Below, piece after piece: positions 16,277-22,169 of a DNA stretch of 22,169 nt. Location: NCBI GenBank assembly GCA_937920105.1, contig CALETH010000015.1, positions 1 through 22,169 of the forward strand. The letters are read 5' to 3'. Under the pieces are notes generated by a model. The model was not told the DNA's origin. It did not search any database and saw only the letters and a list, made by a program, of their open reading frames with translations. How positions within the stretch are numbered: position 1 is the stretch's first letter; every line of letters starts with the position of its first letter. Origin of the DNA: an uncultured Bacteroidota bacterium (GTDB lineage: Bacteria > Bacteroidota > Ignavibacteria > UBA10030 > UBA8401). Position numbers and translations under genes: made by a program.

Positions 16277-16309
16277 AACCCTGCCAGAGTTTTAAACTTT
16301 GGCAGGGTT
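16277..16309. repeat. Second long palindrome between feoB halves
   Basis: AACCCTGCCAGAGTTT (16277-16292), one central T, and AAACTTTGGCAGGGTT (16294-16309) pair over 16 bp with a single G-U wobble. It lies 3 bases after the first palindrome and has the same size and AGTTT/AAACT centre but different outer sequence. Confidence 0.82.
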
Positions 16310-16332
16310 GTGAAAACCAATTTTGAAAAATT

Positions 16333-17763
16333 ATGAAAACAGAAAAAGAAAATACTGTAAAAGAGATACTTTCCACAGCACATTCACTTCGTTGGGAGAT
16401 AGGAGAAAATGTTCATGATTCTCTCATAGAATCTATTTATAATGATGCATCTCGTATAGCAAATACCGTTGTTCGTAAAGATGAAAAGAAATCTCAATTT
16501 AATTTAGACCGTACTATTGATAAAATTGTAACAAGTCGTTGGTTGGGATTTCCATTAATGTTTTTTCTTCTTGCAATAGTATTTTGGCTGACTGTTGAAG
16601 GAGCAAATGTTCCTTCGGGATTACTTGCGTCATTGTTGATAGACACATTGCATCCGATATTAAAAAACTTTGCGGAAACCCTTCACACACCATGGTGGTT
16701 AAGTGGCGTACTTCTTGATGGTGCATATTTAGCAATGGCTTGGGTAGTAAGTGTGATGTTGCCGCCAATGGCAATATTTTTTCCGCTGTTTACATTGTTG
16801 GAAGATTTTGGATATTTACCGCGTGTTGCATTTAATATGGATAATCTTTTTAGAAAAGCCGGAGCACATGGAAAACAAGCACTCACAATGAGTATGGGTT
16901 TTGGATGTAATGCTGCTGGTGTTATTGCTGCAAGAATTATTGATAGTCCACGCGAGCGACTCATTGCCATTATTACGAATAATTTTTCGTTGTGTAATGG
17001 AAGATGGCCGACACAAATTCTCGTCGCAACAATTTTTATCGGAAGTGCTGCACCAGCATATCTTGCAGGAGTTATTTCTGCAGCCGCTGTGGTGGGAATT
17101 GCAGTTTTGGGAATTGCGCTGAGTTTAATTGTTTCATGGTGGCTTTCTAAAACAATTTTAAAAGGCGAGGCATCTGCGTTTAGTTTGGAACTTCCGCCGT
17201 ACCGTCCGCCAAGAATTTTACAAACATTGTATACCTCATTAATTGATAGAACAATTTTTGTTTTATGGCGTGCAATTATTTTTGCAGTTCCTGCCGGAAT
17301 AATTATTTGGTTGGTAGGAAATATTTATATAGGAAATCTTTCACTCGCAGAACATTTTGTGCAATGGTCAAATCCATTTGGAATTTTTTTAGGATTGAAT
17401 GGTGTAATTCTGCTTGCGTATATTATTGCAATTCCTGCAAATGAAATTGTTATCCCCACAATTTTAATGCTTACAGTGATGGTGATTGGTGCAACAGATG
17501 TTGGTGCCGGGGCAGGTGTAATGTTTGAGTTGGATTCTCCTTCTGAAGTTGCAAAAGTGTTACATGCCGGCGGTTGGACTTTATTAACTGGAATAAATTT
17601 AATGCTTTTTAGTTTGTTGCATAATCCGTGTTCAACAACTATTTTTACTATTTATAAAGAAACTCGAAGTTGGAAATGGACTGCTGTTGCTACATTCTTA
17701 CCAATTGTGATGGGATTTGCTGTATGTTTTGTTACTGCGCAATTGTGGAAATTGTTTATTTAA
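16333..17763 (+). CDS. feoB: FeoB permease domain (Gate-containing) as a separate protein
   Basis: The protein has 476 residues. Residues 1-55 are a charged linker. TIDKIVTSRWLGFPLM at 61-76 is the standard entry into the FeoB membrane part. About 8-10 spans follow, with two nucleoside-recognition/Gate-like regions. Conserved cysteines appear in GFGC (Cys192) and SLCNGRWP (Cys221), positions linked to Fe(II) passage in FeoB. FGYLPRVAF and LLHNPCSTTIFTIYKETRSWKW are also family-typical. It should import Fe(II) together with the separate GTPase. No Shine-Dalgarno site is seen; the preceding hairpins may affect its expression. Confidence 0.9.
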   Translation: MKTEKENTVKEILSTAHSLRWEIGENVHDSLIESIYNDASRIANTVVRKDEKKSQFNLDRTIDKIVTSRWLGFPLMFFLLAIVFWLTVEGANVPSGLLASLLIDTLHPILKNFAETLHTPWWLSGVLLDGAYLAMAWVVSVMLPPMAIFFPLFTLLEDFGYLPRVAFNMDNLFRKAGAHGKQALTMSMGFGCNAAGVIAARIIDSPRERLIAIITNNFSLCNGRWPTQILVATIFIGSAAPAYLAGVISAAAVVGIAVLGIALSLIVSWWLSKTILKGEASAFSLELPPYRPPRILQTLYTSLIDRTIFVLWRAIIFAVPAGIIIWLVGNIYIGNLSLAEHFVQWSNPFGIFLGLNGVILLAYIIAIPANEIVIPTILMLTVMVIGATDVGAGAGVMFELDSPSEVAKVLHAGGWTLLTGINLMLFSLLHNPCSTTIFTIYKETRSWKWTAVATFLPIVMGFAVCFVTAQLWKLFI

Positions 17764-17840
17764 AATATCTAAGAGTGATAAAAATGTAAAATAGTATATT
17801 GATGATATATTATAAAAAATAAAATAGTAAAAATATCTTT

Positions 17841-18683
17841 ATGCAAATTGGAAATTACACACTTCATTCTATAGAAACCGGACGCTTTGCACTTGATGGT
17901 GGAGCAATGTTCGGAGTTGTTCCATGGGTTTTTTGGTCCAAAACAAATCCACCAGATGAAAAGCAACGCATTACGCTTGCAGCGCGTTGCTTACTCATTA
18001 TTGGAAATGGAAAAGTTATTTTGGTTGATACAGGAAACGGTAGCAAATTTAACAATAAACTCACAGATATTTACCGTTTAGATAATTCACAGTATGAATT
18101 AAAAAAATCACTTTCACACTATAATATTTCTCCTAATGATGTAACCGATGTAATTCTTACTCATTTACATTTTGACCATTGTGGTGGAAACACAGAAATT
18201 GTTGATGGAAAAATTATTCCAACATTTTCTAATGCACAATATTATGTGCAGAAAAACCATTGGGAATTAGCAATGCATCCCACCGATAAAGACCGTGCAA
18301 GTTTTATGAATGATGATTTCATGATTTTGCACGAACGTGGAATATTACATTTTGTTGATGGTGAACAAGAAATTTTTCCAGGAATTTCCGTTCTTGTGTG
18401 TAACGGACATACAACGGCACAACAACTTCCCAAAATTTCCGATGGAAAAACCACACTGTTATTTTGTTGTGATTTGATACCAACAATGTCTCATATTCCG
18501 TTTCCATATATTATGGGATATGATGTGCGTCCATTAGTAACATTAGAAGAAAAGAAAAAAATAATTCCGCAAGCAGAAAAAGAAGGTTGGATTTTATTTT
18601 TTGAACACGACCCTGAAACCGAAGCCGTAAAAATACAAAAAACAGAAAAAGGGTATGCTGTAAAAGACAAGATTCAATTATAA
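17841..18683 (+). CDS. Metallo-beta-lactamase-fold hydrolase
   Basis: The protein has 280 residues with no signal peptide, so it is cytosolic. The metal-binding set is complete: HLHFDH at 108-113, His190 (GHT), Asp211 (CCDL) and His256. The N-terminal LVDTGNG and the glyoxalase/lactonase-like arrangement place it in the broad MBL-fold family that includes N-acyl homoserine lactonase-like hydrolases. The substrate cannot be told. It starts 77 bp after the feo operon and is followed after 6 bp by a Rieske gene, with which it is probably co-transcribed. Confidence 0.87.
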   Translation: MQIGNYTLHSIETGRFALDGGAMFGVVPWVFWSKTNPPDEKQRITLAARCLLIIGNGKVILVDTGNGSKFNNKLTDIYRLDNSQYELKKSLSHYNISPNDVTDVILTHLHFDHCGGNTEIVDGKIIPTFSNAQYYVQKNHWELAMHPTDKDRASFMNDDFMILHERGILHFVDGEQEIFPGISVLVCNGHTTAQQLPKISDGKTTLLFCCDLIPTMSHIPFPYIMGYDVRPLVTLEEKKKIIPQAEKEGWILFFEHDPETEAVKIQKTEKGYAVKDKIQL

Positions 18684-18689
18684 TAAGTA

Positions 18690-18995
18690 ATGCAAAAATA
18701 CAATATTGCAAAAATTCAAGATTTAAAAGAAAAAAGAGGAAAATGTTACACTATTGATGGTGAACAAATTGCTCTCTTTAAAGTACAAGAAAAAGTTTTT
18801 GCAATATCCAACAACTGTCCCCACCAACACTTTGCCAAACTCCACGAAAGTATTGTAGAAGAAAATATTATCACTTGCCCAATGCATGGTTGGTGTTTTG
18901 ATTTAGTAACAGGGAAATCTACCAACGCCAGCGGAAAATTAAAAACATATTCTGTAGAAGTTATCAATGAAAATGTTTTTGTGGAAATGGAATGA
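18690..18995 (+). CDS. Rieske [2Fe-2S] ferredoxin
   Basis: The protein has 101 residues, a single Rieske domain. Cys43 and His45 (CPH) and Cys63 and His66 (CPMH) are the four ligands, with 17 residues between His45 and Cys63, in the normal range. The fold resembles the NirD/ferredoxin subunits of dioxygenases: GWCFDLVTGKS closes the second ligand loop. The first loop reads CPHQHF where most members have CPHQGA/G. It should be a soluble electron carrier; the partner oxygenase or reductase is not in the window. Confidence 0.9.
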   Translation: MQKYNIAKIQDLKEKRGKCYTIDGEQIALFKVQEKVFAISNNCPHQHFAKLHESIVEENIITCPMHGWCFDLVTGKSTNASGKLKTYSVEVINENVFVEME

Positions 18996-18998
18996 GTA

Positions 18999-19922
18999 TC
19001 ATTTGTTTGATAACGATGCTTTTTCTTCCAGCCAAGTAGAAAATGACCAAGAATTTTTTGAAATAGAAAACCATGGTGAATAGTAAATAAAGAAAATAGT
19101 ACCACCCACAATAATTGTAGATAATATACCGCCTTCTGGTCCAAATGCCCCACCCGTTATCCATTCGGGCCCTGTTTGAGAAAGAGTTGTAATAGTATTT
19201 TTTGATACTTGTCCACTTACAGGAAAAGAAAAAATACATCCTTGTGTAAAATTCCATGAAAAATGAATTCCTATAGATAACCACAAAGAGTGTGTTTTAA
19301 TGTATGCAGTAGAAAGTAAAATTCCAGCCACAACAATATTGATAATGGAAAAGATTGTTACATTAGGATTTATTGCATGTGCTATTCCAAATAAAAGTGA
19401 TAAAATAATAATGGCTATTACTTTATTTGTTCCTTCTAGCAATGATTGGAAAATATATCCACGGAATAAAAATTCTTCTCCATATGCAATAAGAATATTA
19501 GCCATCACACTATAAAAGAGTAATGAGATTATGTCAAAGCTAGTAAAATTTTTGAAGGTAAGAGTAGCCATTCCCAAAAAATATTCAATGATGAAAATGC
19601 TGGACATCATTACAAATCCTAAAAAAATTCCTTGCGATAACTCTTTTATAAAATTTCCTTTAAAAGAAATTCCAAGCGAATAAAAAGGACGTTTATCGAT
19701 AAATCGTAAAATAAACCATGTTGTAATCGTAATCGAGGCATAGAGAATAAATAGCAGAAGATTTTTTACAGTAGTATTTCCTATTATTGGTTCAAGAGGA
19801 GAAAAAAAACGTTGAACAGAAGTAATAATAAATACAATAATAATATAACACAGTAGGCATATTGCTATTCTCCATCCATTTCGTAAGGAAGAAGTTTCTT
19901 GGTTGTAAAAAAGGTTTTTCAT
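18999..19922 (-). CDS. CPBP-family intramembrane metalloprotease
   Basis: The protein has 307 residues with about eight membrane spans. The CPBP (CAAX protease/Abi) motifs are present: EEFLFRG with Glu149, Glu150 and Arg154; FGIAHAINP with His182; and HFSWNFTQG with His220 and Asn224. Such proteases cleave membrane substrates or serve in peptide-immunity and envelope roles; no target is evident. A good Shine-Dalgarno site (AAGGAAA) precedes the ATG. The stop codon is 3 bp from the convergent Rieske stop. Confidence 0.87.
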   Translation of the reverse strand: MKNLFYNQETSSLRNGWRIAICLLCYIIIVFIITSVQRFFSPLEPIIGNTTVKNLLLFILYASITITTWFILRFIDKRPFYSLGISFKGNFIKELSQGIFLGFVMMSSIFIIEYFLGMATLTFKNFTSFDIISLLFYSVMANILIAYGEEFLFRGYIFQSLLEGTNKVIAIIILSLLFGIAHAINPNVTIFSIINIVVAGILLSTAYIKTHSLWLSIGIHFSWNFTQGCIFSFPVSGQVSKNTITTLSQTGPEWITGGAFGPEGGILSTIIVGGTIFFIYYSPWFSISKNSWSFSTWLEEKASLSNK

Positions 19923-19926
19923 AAAA

Positions 19927-19933
19927 TTTCCTT
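19927..19933 (-). promoter_or_regulatory. Shine-Dalgarno site of the CPBP gene
   Basis: On the minus strand this reads AAGGAAA, 4 bases before the ATG at 19922. A TATTAT just upstream may be the -10. Confidence 0.6.
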
Positions 19934-20001
19934 ATAATATTGTGTGTAGATAATTTTTATTGTACTACGAAGAAAAATAATCAAAAGTTACAACCTTTTT
20001 C

Positions 20002-20925
20002 ATGTCCCTCACACAACAAATAAAATCCAAAGCAATAGAACTTGGTTTTTCTAAAGTGGGAATTGCAAAAGCAGAAATTCTACAAGAAGAAGCCGTTCAT
20101 TTGCAAGAATGGTTGGAGCGAAAATATCATGCTTCAATGCAATGGATGGAGAAAAATTTTGAAAAAAGAATTAATCCTCAAGAAATAATTCCCAACGCAC
20201 AATCTATTATCAGTGTTGCAGTAAATTATTATACACCATTTCAACATCAACCAAAAAACGATGAAGGAAAAATTTCTCGCTATGCGTGGGGAGATGATTA
20301 TCATATTTCTGTAACGTCACGACTTGAAAAATTATTTGAGTATATCAAAGAAATTGCTCCAAATTCTGATGGAAAATATTATGTTGATACAGGTCCAATG
20401 ATGGATAAAGTGTGGGCAGCACGTGCAGGAATTGGTTGGCAGGGAAAACATTCCAATCTCATTACCAAAGAATACGGTTCTTGGGTGTTTCTCGGAGAAA
20501 TTATTACAACATTAGAATTGGAATATGATGCTCCAATGGAAGATTTTTGTGGAACATGTACAGCATGTATAGATGCATGTCCCACCAATGCTATCACACA
20601 ACCATACGTGGTGAATTCCAATAAATGTATTTCTTATCTAACAATTGAACATCGTGGAGAAATTGATGAAACTTTGCATGATAAATTTGAACAATGGATT
20701 TATGGCTGCGATATTTGTCAAGATGTGTGTCCGTGGAATCGTTTTCAAAAAGAAACAGAACATACAGAATTTTTTCCACGAGAAGAAAATATTAATCCAT
20801 CATTAAATGAAATTATTGAATTAACACAAGAAGAATTTTCTGAACGATTTAAAAAAAGCCCAATTAAAAGAACAAAAAAAGAAGGAATGGTGAGAAACGC
20901 AAAAATTGTGAAAAAGAAATCCTAA
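20002..20925 (+). CDS. queG: Epoxyqueuosine reductase
   Basis: The protein has 307 residues. It carries the QueG pattern: an N-terminal cobalamin-binding domain with SRYAWGDDYH and YYVDTGP (Asp129 as the likely general acid), then two [4Fe-4S] clusters with Cys183, Cys186, Cys189 and Cys193 (CGTCTACIDACP), and Cys209, Cys236, Cys239 and Cys243 (GCDICQDVCPW). CISYLTIEHRG is also diagnostic. It reduces epoxyqueuosine to queuosine in tRNA, the last step of Q biosynthesis. The C-terminal HEAT repeats found in some relatives are absent. It may be co-transcribed with the next two genes. Confidence 0.95.
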   Translation: MSLTQQIKSKAIELGFSKVGIAKAEILQEEAVHLQEWLERKYHASMQWMEKNFEKRINPQEIIPNAQSIISVAVNYYTPFQHQPKNDEGKISRYAWGDDYHISVTSRLEKLFEYIKEIAPNSDGKYYVDTGPMMDKVWAARAGIGWQGKHSNLITKEYGSWVFLGEIITTLELEYDAPMEDFCGTCTACIDACPTNAITQPYVVNSNKCISYLTIEHRGEIDETLHDKFEQWIYGCDICQDVCPWNRFQKETEHTEFFPREENINPSLNEIIELTQEEFSERFKKSPIKRTKKEGMVRNAKIVKKKS

Positions 20926-20946
20926 AACTATGATTGAAATGAAGAA

Positions 20947-21471
20947 ATGAAATTTATGAAAACGATAATAATATTTTTTATTTTTTTAATGACATGTATA
21001 TATTTATATTCACAATCTATAAATGATACACTGCAAACAGATACTTCTTATGTAGATGCATTTGAAGAAGAAGATTTTAATCCGGGAATTTTTATTCTTC
21101 TCTTATTTTCGTTAGTGTGTTTAGGAATAGGAATTATTGGTGGAATTTTCATTCTTTTACTTTTTGCAATTTTGGTTATTGTGGGAATTTTTTCTGTATC
21201 ATTAATAACAACATTGTACACAAAATCTTTACAAAAAGGTTTTAAAAGTATAGTTATTCAATTCAGTATTGTTAGTAATATTATTCTTTGCAATCTTGGA
21301 ATGTATCTTTATTTTTTTATATGGCAAAATAAAATTACCAATATAGAATTCTCTTTTTTTATTTATAGCACAATTATCGGAATTGTTTTAGGAGTATTTT
21401 CGGGAATGTTTTTTTTCTTCTTGATACAGAAAACGTTATATTTTTTAAAGTCATTGAAAAAATCATCATAG
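20947..21471 (+). CDS. Unknown membrane protein
   Basis: The protein has 174 residues; ATG 20956 would also serve. The N-terminus is a signal-like hydrophobic stretch (IIIFFIFLMTCIYLYSQS), followed by an acidic segment (DTSYVDAFEEEDF) probably facing the periplasm. Three or four membrane spans follow (about 47-67, 68-90, 101-125 and 133-160). No known motif is recognised. It sits 21 bp after queG and 9 bp before trxB, so it is probably co-transcribed, but function is unknown. Confidence 0.6.
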   Translation: MKFMKTIIIFFIFLMTCIYLYSQSINDTLQTDTSYVDAFEEEDFNPGIFILLLFSLVCLGIGIIGGIFILLLFAILVIVGIFSVSLITTLYTKSLQKGFKSIVIQFSIVSNIILCNLGMYLYFFIWQNKITNIEFSFFIYSTIIGIVLGVFSGMFFFFLIQKTLYFLKSLKKSS

Positions 21472-21480
21472 GAAAAATAT

Positions 21481-22169
21481 ATGAGTGAACATCACAAAGT
21501 TATTATTATCGGTTCAGGTCCTGCAGGATTTACTGCCGCATTATACACTGCACGTGCAAATTTGAAACCACTTATTTTTGAAGGAAGCCAACCCGGTGGG
21601 CAATTAATGATTACCACAGAAGTAGAAAATTATCCCGGCTTTCCCAAAGGAATTATGGGACCGGAAATGATGGAACTTTTTCGCGAGCAAGCACATCGCT
21701 TTGGAGCAACATCATTATATTACGAAGTAACCAAAGTGGATTTTTCGCGCCGTCCATTTTTAGTTGTAGCAAATAATAAAGAATATTCTAGTGATGCAGT
21801 TATTATTGCAACAGGTGCCTCCGCAAAATTATTAAACATTCCATCCGAAAAAGAATATATGGGATATGGTGTTTCTGCTTGTGCCACGTGTGATGGATTT
21901 TTTTTCAAAAATCAAGAAGTGTATGTTGTTGGTGGGGGTGATACCGCAATGGAAGAAGCAAATTTTTTAACGAAGTTCGCTTCCAAAGTTACTATTGTTC
22001 ATCGTCGCAATGAATTTCGTGCGTCAAAAATTATGCAAGAACGTGTATTGAAAAATCCGAAAGTTGCTGTTGTGTGGGATTCTGTTGTGGAAGAAGTCTT
22101 AGGAAAAACGGAAAATGGTAAAAAATCTGTTACTGGCTTAAAATTAAAAAATATAAAAGATAATTCCAT
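21481..22169 (+). CDS. trxB: Thioredoxin reductase, N-terminal part (cut by window end)
   Basis: About 229 codons are visible before the right edge. FAD-binding GSGPAG at 11-16, GQLMITTEVENYPGF, the redox-active CATC at 134-137, NADPH-binding GGGDTA at 151-156 and HRRNEFRAS at 174-182 are all intact. The order and spacing match bacterial low-molecular-weight thioredoxin reductase, which reduces thioredoxin with NADPH in the cytosol. A normal protein is about 310-320 residues, so about 90 residues are missing to the right. Confidence 0.94.
   Translation, partial: MSEHHKVIIIGSGPAGFTAALYTARANLKPLIFEGSQPGGQLMITTEVENYPGFPKGIMGPEMMELFREQAHRFGATSLYYEVTKVDFSRRPFLVVANNKEYSSDAVIIATGASAKLLNIPSEKEYMGYGVSACATCDGFFFKNQEVYVVGGGDTAMEEANFLTKFASKVTIVHRRNEFRASKIMQERVLKNPKVAVVWDSVVEEVLGKTENGKKSVTGLKLKNIKDNS

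Noticed and set aside
16237..16332. FeoB split as a sequencing frameshift
   Set aside because: Both parts are in the same frame and four stops separate them, so no single indel would join them.
1..22169. CRISPR arrays or tRNA genes
   Set aside because: No regularly spaced direct repeats and no cloverleaf with a recognisable T-loop were found by eye on either strand.

Overview
The window is AT-rich chromosomal DNA from a Gram-negative, probably free-living bacterium. The best lineage guess is the Bacteroidetes/Chlorobi/Ignavibacteria side of the FCB group. Three things point there. A secreted protein ends in a type IX secretion (T9SS) sorting domain with the motif QNFPNPF. An OmpH/Skp periplasmic chaperone implies an outer membrane. 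Clear Shine-Dalgarno sites are rare: most starts follow plain A/T-rich leaders. The genus cannot be told from sequence alone. No rRNA, tRNA, CRISPR array, transposase or phage structural gene was seen.

Layout. Positions 2-1582 hold the C-terminal part of a large Lhr-type helicase, cut by the left edge. Positions 1712-3394 (minus) hold a fusion protein: an ECF-transporter-like membrane region followed by a THEP1-type NTPase. Positions 3505-7015 hold envelope and export genes: a CBM20-like/esterase lipase-fold enzyme, an OmpH/Skp chaperone, and a convergent GHL10 glycoside hydrolase with a T9SS tail. Positions 7141-12670 form a five-gene co-directional run: POT peptide transporter, TPR protein, NodB deacetylase, KirBac potassium channel and YacP/NYN nuclease. 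The last four are tightly packed, with two stop/start overlaps.

Positions 12667-13536 carry two divergent small helix-turn-helix regulators around a very AT-rich 261-bp spacer, resembling a CI/Cro pair. Positions 13681-17763 are an iron (or Mn/Fe) uptake operon. A 26-bp perfect palindrome lies just upstream of a DtxR/MntR-family repressor. Next comes an unusual membrane-anchored DtxR-like protein with two FeoA-like domains, then FeoB as two separate polypeptides (GTPase and permease). The two FeoB genes are in the same reading frame, 93 bp apart, and that gap is filled by two long palindromes.

Positions 17841-18995 encode a metallo-beta-lactamase-fold hydrolase and a Rieske ferredoxin. After them come a convergent CPBP-family membrane protease, epoxyqueuosine reductase QueG, an unknown membrane protein, and the start of thioredoxin reductase, cut by the right edge.

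Points of most interest: the transporter-THEP1 fusion, the membrane-tethered DtxR-FeoA-FeoA protein inside the feo operon, the FeoB split by palindromes, and a set of intergenic palindromes whose arms differ in sequence but stay complementary.
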